DNA of 64,000 nucleotides from Agelaius tricolor (GCA_023055355.1 JALJCS010000004.1:27618744-27682743); one strand, 5' to 3'. Numbered from the stretch's first letter, positions 11,614 through 26,638 are shown. Program-made: numbers and translations. The notes: generated by a model from the letters alone, not told the origin.

Positions 11614-13739
11614 GGGACTGTCACTTTTTGAAAGCATGAGTCTGAACAAAGGACAGCTGATTCATAGGAATGCACATATTTCATTTCTTGACAGTGACCA
11701 TGTATTGTTGGCATGGCTGCTTTTCTGTTCATTCTTCTGTTAGATTTTATTTCTGGGTTAGCTTTATGGTAGCAGTAGTATTGTTAATTCTCAGCTGAGA
11801 GAAGGGTTGGAATTTAATAGCTATTGCTGATCCCCTTTCCTTCAGTCTATTCAGTCTTTTTTATAAGGAAAAAAAAAGACACTGTATATTCTATAGACCT
11901 AGAAGAAGAAGAGAGAGTCATCCTTGTTGTTAAGCGTCAGGATGTTTTGTTTTGGTGACAGAGACTTGCAAGTAATGTGGAAGTACTTAGGTCATTTAAT
12001 AGTGATTTGCAAAGAAAGCCTTACCTCAAAATGGGAGTGACACTGGAAAGGGGCATTTGTTAGATTTCTACACACACTTTTTCTTGCTTTTTAAAAACAA
12101 ATAGTTTGAAGCATCTAAAATATTCCTGTGAAGAGGGCACTTCTCTTTTAAGCTCCAACTGAAGCTACTTAGAATAAAGTTTTCACATTCTTTACAAATT
12201 TTATTAAAATGGTAAATATTTTTAATAGTAAACAGTATTTTCCTGTTTTGAATACAGGAAGATATTCAATACCTGCAGTGTGGATTTTTTGTAACTGGTC
12301 ATCATACATGCTTCTCAACAGACATGTAGATCTTTAATATAATGTGTTTTAGTCCATAGCTGGTGTTGCAGGGTAATGCATTTACTTGGGAAGTTTGGCC
12401 ACCTGTATTCATGGAAGTGGCAACCATGGCAGGTAAGAAGATCCAATTCAAACACTTGAGAAGAATACACCTAGTAGAAAATGATGCCTAAGTAGATTGA
12501 GGTTCCTGTGTTCTTATTCTTCTGACATAAAATCTTCCTAAGCTTTCTACTCTCTGTGAAAATGATTGTTTGAAATGGGTGGAAAAAACGTAGATACTTC
12601 TTCTCATGTCTCAGTAGAAAGGAGATTAAATTCTGGTAAGATATTAATTCTAAAAGCTGCATATGCCTGAGCTGAAAACAACAGAGTTTTCCAAACTAAA
12701 TTATTAGTTTGCAGCCGAAGATATTTTTCTTTAGTTACAGCAGCAAGTTGGTTTGTGAAAGTGAGCCAAGCAGGTTTTCACTTACTATTTCACTTCAGAC
12801 TACTTTCTGTTCGGTCCATTGTTTTTTGATCTTCATATAGGTGGCTTAAATGCATAAATTACCTAATAAATTTTTTTTTTATTACATCAAAGGAGTGTTG
12901 GAATCACATATAAAAACAGGTAAGTTGTTTTTGTGATTGCCAGTACTACGTGGGTTTTTAAGTGCTGGCAATTAGATGTCTGGTTTGTCCATAGGCAGAC
13001 AAGAGAAAGCTTTTTATTTAAGAGGGGAGGCTTTGAATTTGTTAACAGTTGTTAGTATTTTCTGGTATTTCAGCGTTTGGTATTTTATTAGTTACGATTG
13101 CACTTCATTAAGTGAATTCAGTTTAATTAAAACTATGCTTTGACTGACCAAGGTAGATGTCATACGTAAAAGAGAGTGAGTGCTCTTCTCGATTATTTCT
13201 GTGGGATGTCGGTTGACTTTTTGAGTTCTGTGCAACACTGTTCAACAACAGAGTGTCAGTTTGGTGTGTTGTCATAGCGTTTTGTTCATGCTCCTCACTG
13301 TCCACAGCCACAGAATGATGCCGGGACTCAGAGAACTGAGGGCATGGGGTACATTTAAATGATGCATTATCAGATTGCCACTACTGTACACCAGTTAGAG
13401 GTAAAAAAGTTTCTTGTTTGGGCACCTCACACAAGCACGTAGACTGAGGCACATGAAAGGTCTTTTCAGGCTGTAACTTCGAAATGCCTTGTCATCACAG
13501 GGATGCCAAAGCCACTGTGTCCAACAGTTCAAGGTTTCACATTGTTGGGAATTTTACAAAAGCATTGGGAGCAGCACCTTGGGTAGTTAATAGGTAATAA
13601 GCTGTACTCTCTTTTTAGGGGAATATTTATCAAAAACTGTCAAAAACATGTGCAGTTTGCTTTGACTAAAAAAAATGTATTCATTACTTGTTGTTAAATG
13701 TGAATGTCTGTTGGAAGCAGAAAGACCAGTATTGCAAAT

Positions 13740-13766
13740 GAGAGAGAGAGGGAGAGAGAAAGAGAT

Positions 13767-13818
<52 letters not shown>
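13740..13818 (+). repeat. Compound microsatellite (GA)n then (ATAG)n
   Basis: A GA-rich run at about 13,740-13,765 passes into an uninterrupted tetranucleotide ATAG array of about 13 units ending at 13,818. An array this long is likely to be polymorphic. Confidence 0.95.
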
Positions 13819-16800
13819 CCCTCAATACAGTCATAACTGTTAAGACAGCAGATGTTCACTGGAATTCCTGTTTGTGACAGACCACTGAAGATAGGTGATA
13901 GTAAAAGATTGTCATATGGGAAAAGCATTAACCTTTGTTACTGTCACCAACACCAGAAGAAGCATAAAAATGCTAGTATTCATATTTACCTCATAATATA
14001 TTTACTTCGTACCCTTTTTAAGCAAATACATAAGGAAAAGTACTGCACTTGAATTTATTGTTAATGTAGACCTAGAGGTTGTTCTAACTAAGTATGTTCT
14101 AACTAAGTACGTATGTTGATTATTTCACAAAAATGTTTATGGACACACTCTCATGATGAGACTTTTACAGCCTCTTTCACAACACTGAATGACAGCAGTG
14201 ATTGCCTTTTTGCAAAATTAACAGAACCTTTGCAATAAGGACAAATCTGGGCAGGAAGGAGAATTGCTTAAGACAAGGTAGGAACCTCCTGGTCTGAGCT
14301 GATTTTCCTACTGTGACTGAGCATGCTCTCTTTAATCTGTGCCTTATCTTCCTAGGAACAATTGGGCTTTTGTTTGTTTCAAATTGAAGCTGACCATCAG
14401 AATTCTATGTATACAGTCTCCCTCTGAAAAAAAGCTTTTTTTCTATTGTAGTTGCTAGAGCAGGAAGAAAAAGAATACAATTGGACCTTTGCTTTAAGTG
14501 CAGATTTATGGAATATTAACATTTAGTAGAAATAGCTCATTAACAGTTTGTTTGCTGCAAGATGTTCTCTACTTTCCACTCTAAGTCAGAGTCTCTTCAA
14601 AGCATGGTATTATGCCAGCAGCCAAACCATTCTTGTCTGCACTTCTCCTGCTCCCATTTCTTTTGATTGAAGTGTGTGCATTGGGCTGGGGTGGGGGGGG
14701 GAGGAAATTATGTGTGAGGGGAGGATGTCAAAGGCTCTGTGTGTGCTCGTGCACGTGTGTGCATGTGTATATCTGGGAATAGTACTGTGTAAGTACTATT
14801 GGCCTGCAGATACTTCCTGCCAGATATGTTAGGGTTTTTTTCCTACAGAAGAAATTTAAATTGGTACTCTAATCCTATTTAATATATATACATTCTCAAA
14901 GGATTTTTAGAAAGAGAATAAATATCTATTTTAATGTCAGAAAGAAACCGCAGGAGAGGCATTATCTGTTTTTTCTTTGTGATTCCCAGTGGACCTTTTT
15001 CTAATGTGAATGCACATCTTTCTGTTAGTCTGGTAAGTTTAACAATGGAACACATTCCAGGTTCTGCTTTCAGGACAATCAAGTCCTATTTGAAGCTGAG
15101 AAAAGAAATGTTTGGGTCTGGGATATTGATGCTGTGTTTCTGGGGCAAAAATCACCTCATGAAGTAGGAATACACTTCATAGTTCCTCACTCATAGAAAC
15201 CCTCTGTTTAGGCCCATGTTGAAGACCTCACATTCATAGGATTGTTCCTTTTTTATACAGGAATTATACTCAATTTTAATTTACTGATAGCTTGAACTCA
15301 ATGTACATATATTATGGACTCTCACTTGAGTGTAAACCTTGAATCGGTTGGCCAAGCTAACAAATCTCTGATCGAGCCAGAAGTGGCAACCTGAATTGTG
15401 TTGGTTTCATTCTAAATGTCAAGGAGGTGAACCAAACAGAAATGCTGGGCAGCCAGCAGCGAGGAGACAAAGGTATTTACTGACATCTGGCAGCCTGTGT
15501 AGTCTCTCTGTTTTGAAAGAGGGCTGCAACTGCCATAGTACGAACATCCAATTCAAAAGTGACTTAACAGGAGAGGGGTAAGTTAAATTAAGGGGTAGCA
15601 GGAGAGGGGAAGTGCTCACTTATTTAAGGACAAATAGGCATGGGGATGGCTCCATGAGTGTTCCTCTTTTATTACAAAACCAATAAGCAAGGTGTTCATG
15701 CCGTCAGTGGCTGGTTTCAGCTTGTGCACCTAGCCTGGGAGCTCCAGGTGCTGAAGCTTTGTGGGAGAGGCTATTTGGCTCTGCTGCACAGCCCCATAGG
15801 TGTACTTTGAAGTCAGACTAGCCCCGTAAGGAGGACCTAGATTGGTTGATAAAAGCTGACTTGTATTTTGCTACATTTATACACATTAATAATTTTCAGT
15901 AATAGCCACTAGATAGCACTAGAGAATCAAGGTAAATCTCAAACTGCATGGGTTGCAGAGATTTAAACGAACACAAGCACTCCAAAACAAAAAACCACTG
16001 GAGCCTGTTGTTGGTGTTCAGCTCATATCAGCAGCCTAATGGAAATTATTCAGTCAGGAGAATGTTATTTTACCTTCTGATGTATTTAAAATGTCTACAC
16101 TGATATATTTCCAAGCAGAAAACCACATAGTAGTAGCTTGAACAGTTGCCCTATTCTGACCCTGGTTTTAATGCTTTTGAACTTTATTGAAAACCACAAG
16201 CTTCAACAAAATATGCATTAAATCCAAAATTTTTAACACTGGGCATCACAAAATGAATGCTTTAAAATAAAAACACCTCTAAAAATATCCATAGGGATAA
16301 TAGGCTTTCCAAAAACATGCCTCAAAAAAATCCTCAGTTTATTTGTAGAGAGAATAAAAAGTCTGTCACTGTCTCTAAGTTTGTCCCTTGAAAAATTATT
16401 CATCATTTTAGGTTTTTCAAGTATAGTTTCGGATCTTGAAGAAATCTTTGCTGATGACCTCTATGAGAATGCAGGGACTGATCTTTCTAATCTCTGCTAT
16501 GAAAGCTATAAAGGTACTGCTTCGACTTCCTTACTGATAGCCTTTCAAGAAGTCCCATATGAACTTGGGTTAGGAAAGGCATAAAGGTTTTCGGAGAAAT
16601 ACATGGGTTTCTGCCTGCATCTACAGTGCATTTTCATAGGTTTTGCAGTCCTCTTTAAGTAAACCATGTACTTAATGCACGCAGGTAATTTTGTTTTGCA
16701 CATTCATAAAGTTTTTTGTGGCAGTCTTGAGGAATATCCACAGGTATGCATGGTGCTGTAGGTGCTGTTCGAGGTAAGAACTTTGTGTCTCCTCTGAAAA

Positions 16801-19800
16801 CTGCATTCCTCAATTCAGTTTCAAAGTAACTTCAAAGTAATCACATATTCTTCTGTTATTTATTAACAGGGGTTTTATACTGAATGCCAAATCCTCCCTT
16901 GATAATGTCTTAAGAGTTTTTCACAAGGATCTAAAATCTGAAGTTTGATGGTCTTGAACTCCTAGAGTAATGTGGCCTAAATGCTTGTCTTGAAGGAGAG
17001 ATTCATAATCAGCTCAGGGCATCTAGCGCTTGTAGCTTGTTTCTGAAGTACATTAAACAGACTGATATCAAACTGTGCAACTGTACTGGGGCTTGTTTGC
17101 TATAGGTATGCTTCATCTTAGGTATGGGGACTTCAAACACCTCAGTCTTGGCTGTCATCAATAGGGGCTCACATGAGTTCCCAGTGGACTGGGCTGATGC
17201 ATATGTGAACTCATTCAGCCAGTGAACTGTTTCTTGCAGAAATGACAGCCTGTTATCAGGAGATGCATGGGCTGTCTTTGAGGCTTGCTTGCACTTGCAG
17301 CACACCCAGAATATCATTACCTACCAGTTTCTATAAATTCACCTTTTCTTGACAGTATGTGAGAGGCACATGTTTAAACAAGATAAGAAATTTAACGGAA
17401 CTGAAGGTTGATCATCTGTTTCTCCACAATTTAAATGAAGATTTTGCAGCTCTCCTGTTTCCTCCCACGCCAGTTCCTTAACTTCAGCTTGGAGAGCTGA
17501 ACTTCCTTAGTGATAAGAGTCCATTACGTGAGGATGGAGCTGAGTAAGGTTTTCAGTCACACTTTCAGGCAGCTTCGGGCATCCTTTAGTAGTTGACAGC
17601 TATTTGCAGTTTCCAGGCCTGTAAAGCCTACAGGACTAGGAGGTGAACTAGTGTGACAGTGCAACTAAAGCAAGACTGGCAACTGACACTGTACTAAAAA
17701 TCCTTCCAACCCCTTTTTGGCCTTATAGTTATTGCACATGTAAAACCATACTAAGCTTGTTACTTCATTCTCAAATGCAGCTTGTTTTGCTCCAAGTGCC
17801 AGTGGCAAGGAAGCTGTTTTTTTAAGTGCTATGAAAACAAGTTCCAGCAAAACTGATCTTTATCAGATCCCATTGAAAAGGCTGCACATACTGAATAGTG
17901 AAACAGGCCAGTTAAATTTTAATCTGGGTTACATAAAAGGCTGTTCTTAAAGTGGCACATACTGGCATTGTTCTCACACCCATTAACTTACAGCCAGACA
18001 GTGAGAAGGCCAAGAGACGTGTAAAATCTCAGTGTGAATCCATCTGTGCATGTGTGTATAAGCAACTTCTAGGTATGGTAAAGTACAATCTCAGAAACCT
18101 ATCTGCAGCATCCTGCTTATTGCAGTTTGGTTTTTTTTTTCCCATGTGGGTTGTGGGGACAGTGCCTTGCAGATTATGAGTTGTGTAATTCAATAACTCT
18201 TTTAGGGGGGAGAGTCCTTGTTTTGGAAACCTGCTGTCAAAACACTGAGAATCTTTTTCATGTGAGTTCAGAGGGCTGTCAAGGCTGTGCCCATAAGCTT
18301 GTGTGTGGCCAGAGTGGGGAAGATTTCCCTAGTAAAGACAAAGGGATGAAACACTTGAGCATAAGACAACCTGCATTCAGCATATTAGAGGCGGTAAAAA
18401 TTAGTTGAATTGCCAACATACAATTCTAGCCAGTTATTTTTGGAGCCTTGTTTGCAATTCTTTTTGAAGGAACTGGAGTTACCACTAGGAAGTAGTAAGT
18501 GAAGGCACACATGCTTTGTAAACCAGACTATGATGCCAGGGAGCTGTAGGCTGGCATTAGTGCAGAGTAGGAAAAATGAGAACAGAAACTGATGTTTTAG
18601 TTTTTTGGGTTTTTTTCTGATAGTATTTCTAATCTGTAGTGAAACCTGAAGCAAGATTTTTTTTCCCAAGTAATCTCTGATCTTTAATATATAGTTTAAA
18701 GTATTTATTTTCTTTATAAAAGGTTTCTTTTCCAATTAACTTAATTTTAAAATTACATGGAGTATTTGTAGGGAATTAAGAACAGTTTTCTTGTGTTATA
18801 AAGTTACACTTTAGGGTATTTTAAGATCTAAGAGCAAGTAAGTTATAGCATGCCAAATTGAGATATCATTTACATACCTGTGATGCCTATTAATCTACAT
18901 CAGAGGTCTTTCATATTTACTCCTGTGTAGCTCAGATGATGAAATGGCCTGAGGCATTTGGTTACCCTTTGGTTTCAAGTGCTCTTTCATCAGCATTGGG
19001 TATGACTTCATTTAGATGCAGGACTGCTTCTCAAATAACCATGGGTAAATTTTTCCTTGTTTTACTTTTTGCATGGGAATTAAGTCATAATCAAAATCCC
19101 AGGAACACTGCTGTAGCTAAAAGTTAATCAAGCGGATTGCAATGGCCAGCTGCTGGGTGAAGTAGTAGGACCAGGTGAGAATGGTACAGGCAGAAGCATC
19201 TGAAGTGACAGAATACAAAACAACCTCAAGAGCTGGAGGGCCAAACTTAATTTCCTCAACCTATTTGCTGCTGTATTTGGGAAGACACAAAACCTCCTTG
19301 ATAACTGTATTTGGTCCTTAATACAGTGTTATCTGTGTCTGCAATGCACTGAAGTCTCAAAATGGTAGGTCATTCAGCCTTCATCTGTGAGAAAAGGTCA
19401 GAGCAGGGGGGAGAGTTGTGATAATGAGATGGTCCTCCATTTTGTCACAGAAGCTGGGTGTTTTATTAAAACTTGATTTAGGCTCAATCCATAGCCCAGA
19501 AAAGCTAACCACACAATAAAATAGCATGGTTTGTTGAACAAAAACAATTGCTGAACCTGCACTTGACACATTTTAATGATTAAACCAAACTTCCTCTGCT
19601 CTGTTGCTGTGGTCTTACACTTGCTTGCACCAAATTTGTGTGGGTAATTGTTTGCTTGTATACGCCACCAAGCATTATTTAATTTTAAAAAAAATGTGCT
19701 TGGCAGGGGGATTTGGAAGCTGGAAAAGACAGAATTTGTGTCAACACATGTGGTTCCCAAAAAAGCAGAGTGAACGTGTGGGATGGCAAGAGAGATGGTG

Positions 19801-21843
19801 TGTGCAAGACATAAGCAGTGCTGTGTGTGGTTGCTGACAATCGCAAAAGCAAGCATTAGCAAAGGTATCTGACTGAAAACTTTAGGAGCCACATATCACT
19901 ATGCTATCCTGTCTCAGGAGAGGTGCAGGCAGGCTTTACCTTTCTAGTGCTCTGTAGACCCTGGTCTAGTGCTTACATTACATCTGAGTAAAAGGCCCAG
20001 CTCAAGAAAGGGTGAGAACATTCCAGCCTAGGTGTTTCTGCTGATAACAAGTAGCTTGGGAAAATCATGCTCTATGACATCTGCTAAACCATCTCCATTT
20101 GGTTTTCATTAAACAGCAGACCATCTTCTGCATGTCTTACAGACACACCAGAGATTGAGACTGCTGTATTTTAATCCCTGAAGACAGTTAAGATTAACCA
20201 GGTATACCACCAAAATAAAACAGAACTACTTGTCTTTTTCAAAGTGTAGTGACCCCAAAAAACTGCCTTTGGATTATGTTGTGTTCAGAGGAGAGATGTG
20301 GTGACCTGAAAGTAAGCCACATAGAGTCCAAAAGATGGGTAATGTCTGAAGCTAAGCACAGCTCAAGAGAGAAGTAGTTACATGTTTTGTATGCTTTATT
20401 GATAAGCTCCTGAGTTAGGTGATGTGGGAAAATAAATCTGAATTTCAGCTGGAACGTTTTCCCTCTCTATCCATATAATCATTGTTTCCTTCTTTGCTTT
20501 TCCAAAGATCTACTGCTTGAGCAGACAAAACATGCAACCGGAATTAAGACAACTATAGTAAGCAGCTGTCTTTGTGATAGTGAACTAGTCAAGCAGCGCA
20601 GATCTGAATTAAATTTGCAAAGTATAAATTTTCCTCATAGCCAAATCAACTGAAAGTAACTCACCCCTTAGCATCTGTTCAATAAAACTTTCCAGCAGTT
20701 GTTCTGTAAATATACCCAGAAACTACTGTTATGGAAAAATAATTGTTGAGCAGTCCAAATGCTTTAAGGCATGATCAGTCCAGTGGTGTCATCAGAGCTT
20801 CCTGGCCCTCAAGGGGCCAGAGCAAATGCCTATTTTTCATCCAAATGTATATTTTTTCAGCCAAAATGTAGTTGTGATGAGATTTCAGCTGCACAATTTG
20901 ACCTATTAAAGGTAAAAATTCCTATTCATTGCCATGGGTACATGTTTGCACATTATTAAATCTATTCTCTATCTTGCCTTAATATGTAATTATTGCTTAC
21001 TGCTTAGAAATGTGGCATTTTAATGCTCTATGAAATGTCAAAAATTACAGTTTAAACCCTAGAATCTGTATTATACATACTTTTTGCTTTAGGGAATGAA
21101 AAGGACAAGGTAATAGCCTCTGTGTGCCAGGGAAGATGTGTGAGACACTTGTTTCTGTTCAGAGGGAATTACAGCTGGACTGGAGAAACAGGACAGGCCT
21201 GGCCCAAAAAGCTGGTGCACTTTTTTCATCAGCAGGGATCCCCCTCTATAGTGCTCCACATTGCATGGTGCATCAGAGCGAAGGCAGGTCGAATTCCAGC
21301 ACTTTGCTGGAATCTGTGTCCTGGATCTGGCGCACCTGGAAAGATGAGAAGCAGTATGCACTTGTCTTTGGGTTGTCACATGACAGCTCAGGACAGCTCA
21401 TTCAAAAAAGGACTTCAGTGCAGGTGCTTTGGACTTGGAAGAGCTCCATACAAACTGCTTGAAATTCTGGAAATGACCAGTTCACTGTAAGCCTAAAAGA
21501 AAGCTGAACTTGGTTATGTCCAAGTAACCCAAATGGTTGTCCAAGTAACTTGGATGGTCTTAGTCCTCAGACCCTATTCCTCTTGTCCTCTCAAATACTG
21601 GAGCAAAATCAAAACACTTGTCATGGACAAGGTAGCACTTGCCATTTCTCGTAGTTGATGTGCAGAAAAATGTCAGTAGAAGCAGATCTTTTCCACATGG
21701 CAGTGACTACTAGAGAATACAAATTATCAAATCAGTTCAGTCAAAGAGAACAGAGAAGGTGCAAAATGTTTAGCTGTAGAAACGATCACAATACCACTGT
21801 TCCCCTGAGAGATATCTGGAAGATATGTATATATAAATACAGA
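13819..21843. other. Intergenic spacer, nothing recognised
   Basis: No gene, RNA gene or transposon family was recognised. There is a G8 run near 14,692-14,700 with GT-rich sequence after it. Longer open frames, such as 164 codons at 19,398-19,892 (-) and overlapping frames near 21,122-21,490 (+), have no domain, conserved motif or splice context and look like chance. Confidence 0.55.
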
Positions 21844-21868
21844 TGTGTGTGTGTGTGTGTGTGTGTGT
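21844..21868 (+). repeat. (TG)n microsatellite
   Basis: A perfect TG dinucleotide run of about 12 units followed by a short TATATA tail. Confidence 0.95.
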
Positions 21869-24629
21869 ATGTATATATAGTCTTGTAGGCAAGGATTTTT
21901 TTCGAAGTAGCACTTCCTTAACTTAGAAGAGCTCTGGCACACAGCATTCCAAGTATTTTATTGTCTGAACATCCACTGGGACTACCAAATGCCTCTTTAC
22001 AGAATAAAGGAAAAGTCAAATATCCACAAGTAGACTGTACCAACAGTTCTCAGGTTAATTTGCCACCCACACTAGTTAACTGAATTGCTTTCTTAGGTTT
22101 TACACATCACCTCAGCCTTCATTCGGTTAAATGTCTTTCCAGTGTCCAAAATCTTGAACCTTTTCCTCAGGGTAGGAAAGGTCATCCAGGAAGATGTTAC
22201 TTCCCAGCACAGTGGGGAAAAAGGCTGACATCCAGCTGTTCACCTGCAGCACCACTGGAGCACCTAGCAGGGGAGTTACCAGCTCACAGCTGCCTTAATG
22301 ACAAACCATATGATGTTCTGCTCTATGCAAAGGACTGGAAATTTCTTTGGGCTGGCACCTGTAGAGGGTGAGACTACTTATATTGCTCACTAATTGCATA
22401 CCTTAATTTATAAGTGATAATTATAAAGCCATAAAATTTTTAATGGATTTAAATTATTTAAGCTATTGTAAGATATTCAGTGGAAGCAGCTTTCCCTTCT
22501 TAATAGTAAATTAATAGAGAATTAATAATAACTAGGACTGGAAAGTCAGTAATGCCAGCACCAATGTTATTCAATAAAGGTGTTCAAGTGGGAAAGTGTA
22601 GATTTTTGTAGCAAGATACTGGATCTGATACAGAGTTGACCAGGGAACTTGTATTTGGTCTTGAAACTATTAACACAAGAGAAATGTTAAAATGTTCAAG
22701 GAAACCTGAAGCATGGTTTTAAAATTGATGGTCATTTCTGAGATTGTCAAAGACTTTGGGTTAGCTGTTGACAAACTGAGATGGGATTTGGTTTTGATGG
22801 AGATGGCATAGAAAATGGATCACATTTATAGGCTGAAAATTCCATCGTAGCTGTTCTCAAGCTTGAATCCTGTGGCATTATGCTTCATATAAACACACTA
22901 ATTGGAGTGGTGAGGAGAACTCCATTTATCTGGAAATGCATCATATGTCACTCCATTAGTATGGTCAAACTGTCAGCGCAAGATCCACCTCCAGTTTGTC
23001 AGAATCAGTGGTTTGGAGGGAGGTGGTAGGAAACAACTGCCAGGATATCATCCCAGATATGTCAGTGAAATTTTTCTTCATGTTGGCTCATAGCCAACTG
23101 GGTTAAACTGGGTTTTCCTATATAACCTGCAGAGTTGCCCCCAAACCTGGCAAGCGCCTTATGAAAGACTGAAAAATACTCCTTGTTCTCAGTCCTTCAG
23201 CTCCACAATTTGCAGCACCATGTGTTGCACACGCTTAAATGGGAAGTCCCGGACTCAGCAGAATAAACTCTGACCACACAGAAACCGATCTCAGCGCTCT
23301 GGTTTTTGGGAAGGCAGTATTTCACTGGGGAGGTCTATTGCTTAGTGTCAGAAATGGCAGAATCTCAGCAAGAGGAAAATAAAACTTCTTTAAATGAGGC
23401 ACCGCAGAGAAATAGGAGGTTGTGCCAGAATTGTTCCCATACCAGCCCTGAAGATGTCATACATAGAGCCAGGTAAGCAGCAGTCCTCACATAAGGCGCA
23501 TTTACAATTGCTGGGTGATGTTGACTCAGTTATGGTTGCTGAGAACATTAATGATCTATTTAATGCAGTAAGTGTGATGGGTTAATAATTGAAACTCTTG
23601 GCTCTTACTGCAAGGACATGAGGTTCAGCCCTTTATTCATATCAGAATTTTGGCTGTTAACTGGCGTAGATTAACTGTGCACTGGGATCTCTTTTACTAC
23701 AAGGGCAATAGTTATACATTCCAGGAAAAAGAGAAAAGACAAGTCAATGAAACAAGCTGGAAGAGGCCCATAAAATTTTGTTTCTAGTAAAGAACAAAAA
23801 GTAACACTTTTAGATTTACTTCTGAAATAAAGAAAAATGCAGTTTGGTTGGTCAGTATGGATTCATGGATAGGCCTGGAGCAGAGAAGTAGAATAACCAG
23901 TGGGACTCCATAATGAATTTCCCTAATAGGCTCAACATGAAGGAAAATTAATTGGTGCTAAAATAATAAGTCATTTGTGTTCAGCCTTTTTTTCTATCCA
24001 AGAAGTTACTTCATGCAAGAGGGAAGCTTACAGACCATGGATAAAAATATCTTGACCTTGTTTGTTGGAGGTTATATGTTTTCCCAGATAATTATCTTTC
24101 TGCATTGATGAAAACATATTGAGCTGTTATTTAATGCTTAGCTACTGCACTATGCTTTTGAAAAGGAGGTCAAAAAATATTTTCTGTCTCTTACTGTCAT
24201 AAAATGGTGTACAACATTTTGTCCTGAGTCTGTTCTCCTTATTTCAACTGAAGTTTTTAGTCCTTTGAGCTAAAGAAGTTGCTTTCCTCTGAATCACAGA
24301 AAAATACACTTGCCTGTGACAAATCAGTGATAAAAATATACAGGTAAAACTAAGCTAATTAAACACAACTGTTCAGTCTCAGATACTTTATCTGAGACAT
24401 CTCCATTATAGTGGAAGAGTAAGTTCAACCAAATGCAGTTAATTTTCAGGGCTTGCTTTGTCCGAGAATGTTTTGTTGTGCCTTCCACTTAAAAAGCAAA
24501 ACTCCTGTGAGAAGGAAACTATTGATACTTCCTACTCAGTCCTAAAACCAGAAATTATCCTGAATTATGGAATGCATTTATCTGCTTCTACCTGCATTTC
24601 AGAGCAGAAGTTCTGGCAGAAAAAGCCAT

Positions 24630-24653
24630 CATGCCTCTGATTTCAGAGGCATG
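24630..24653. repeat. Perfect 11-bp inverted repeat, 2-nt spacer
   Basis: CATGCCTCTGA and TCAGAGGCATG are exact reverse complements separated by TT. Confidence 0.85.
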
Positions 24654-26623
24654 TGCACTTGGTCTAATCGTTCTGGTGCACAGGATTTGCGCCTGTGTCT
24701 ATGCAAATCTTCTTAGTTCACAGTAAAGCAGCATACACACCACTAGCCAAAAAGTAGCAGTTCCTGCCAGGGAGTGGTGGGCATCTCATACTGAGTGGTG
24801 GGCACATTGTCTACGTGACACTGATTTTAGGTTGTTGTTTATACCCAGGCTGCCTTCTCAGTATACAATTATTTAAGAAATTTTACAGTCTGATTTTCCA
24901 GTAAGTTCAAGAGTGATAAGATGTCTAAATAAAATCCTGTGATTCTGGAAATTTGTCTGCAATTCATGGCAGCACTTTTAACCTCACTGAACTCTCTTTA
25001 CACATTTACATTTAAATGAACATGCCTTTTGGTGTTAATTCCTCTTAAATCTTGACTGTAACAAGTGATGGATACTGTAGCAGGTGTTTGATTTTTTTTT
25101 TTTCTTCCCTTGGCTTATTTAAGTTTTTTTTTTTTTAATTTTGTTATAGAAAAGGACCCAAAATGCATGAAAAGGAGTAGTGTAGGCATTAAAAATGTCG
25201 GAAATCAGGAAGCTGAGAGGGTCAAATGAGTCAGTAGGAAGAAATTATAGCCATTCCTACCTCTCATAATTTTGACTGTGTATTATCCCTACAGATTTGA
25301 ATTCTCTAAAACAGTTCATTTGAATTTTTAAGACAGTCTTCATTGCCAGATGAGATAAATAATACCATTATATGTACTATGCAAAAACTTTTGCACTTTT
25401 ATCTGGGGTGTTCATTTTGCTGTTCCTAAAACCTGAGTTCAAGCACTGGAAGATCCTCCTATCACAGTAAGAATATTTTGCAATTCAGCCTGGTTTCTGT
25501 CAATCTTACTCTCTTAATGAGGGATTCTTCTGTTTCTCCCAATTCTCTGACTTCCCCTGAGATAGTGAAGAAAATTGTGGATAAGATTTCTGTAAGCAGT
25601 ATCCAGATATGATTCTACTGACACTCATTAGAAAAGTGATCTGCATTCTATGGGGAAGTGCCTTCTCCAAATAGGAAGCTCTGTCTCAGAGTAACCATGC
25701 TGTTTAGGTGGGATGCCCTAGCAGATAAAGATTCATCTTGGATCCCACCCAGCTGCACAATCCTATCTCAGAGAAGTGCGAGCACCAACAGGGAGTAAAA
25801 GTGAGCAGAAAAAAACTTTGCAGAGAAATAAAATGAGAATTTTACAAACAGATGGAGGGTGATTGGAACAGCACCATGAGGTGTATAAAGATCAAAGAGG
25901 ATTTTCTAAGAGAGAAAACACCTACATGAAAATTTCAAACTCTAAAGAAAGAAAGAAAGATCATAATCTAAGGACTATTTGATACCACCAAGCCACCAAT
26001 GTAAGGATGTAGTTGGAGCTGGTGGCAGAGGGCAGAGCAGCAGGAAGGAGCTGGTCTGGAGAGCTCCAGGCAATGGCTCTTCTTCCCCAGTTCGCTGGGG
26101 TTTCCTCATCAGCAAAAAATCTCTAAGTGCCTTATCAGGATGGCAAGAATATCTGAATTCTCTTGTGTATATGTGATCTGACAAACATCTGTTTCATATT
26201 TTTTATTTGTGCTTGTCTTGTCACACTGTGCAGGGTTTTTCCATATGACTAAGGGACCCCAACTGGACTCACCCAGAAGATGGTGAATTTAAAATTGAAT
26301 AAAGGGGGGGTTTGTGAGTTTGTTCTCTTTTTTTTAGTGATCATTATTTATTTGCAAAATTTTCTGGATGTGAATGCACCGAATGTCTGAACTGAGTGAT
26401 TGCTGAAAACACATTGCTTGAAGCAAGCTGGTTGTACATGCCTCTGTGATGGAAATGACAGCATAGAATGCCCAGCAGGCATACTGGGTTAGCAAAAATA
26501 TATTAGGAATCATTATCTCTGACTATGTTAATAGGCAGATTTCTGTAATCAGTCAAATTAAAATAACTGCCCTTTTTACTTGGAAACTGCCCTATGAAAA
26601 TAGATGCCCTCCCTGTCTGCCCA

Positions 26624-26638
26624 CCCCCCCCCCCCCCC
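26624..26638 (+). repeat. C15 homopolymer
   Basis: A run of fifteen C residues. Sequencing length here may be unreliable. Confidence 0.9.

Larger units (their letters stand above)
10896..13739. other. Intergenic spacer downstream of MPDZ
   Basis: AT-rich, with no coding exon that I can support. It contains a CR1 relic at about 11,458-11,535 and an 18-nt direct repeat at 11,564 and 11,596. The short reading frames have no recognisable domain. Confidence 0.6.

Noticed and set aside
16381..16584. Acidic plus-strand frame with EEIFADDLYENAG
   Set aside because: It looked exon-like at first, but it begins at a TTG, matches no family I know, and has no supporting splice sites.
19398..19892. Minus-strand open frame of 164 codons
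   Set aside because: It is the longest open frame in the window, but it has no recognisable domain, no splice context and biased residue use typical of chance. A plus-strand open frame overlaps it.
21122..21490. Two overlapping plus-strand frames of 112 and 122 codons
   Set aside because: Both occupy the same DNA in different frames, neither resembles a known protein, and there is no promoter or splice evidence.
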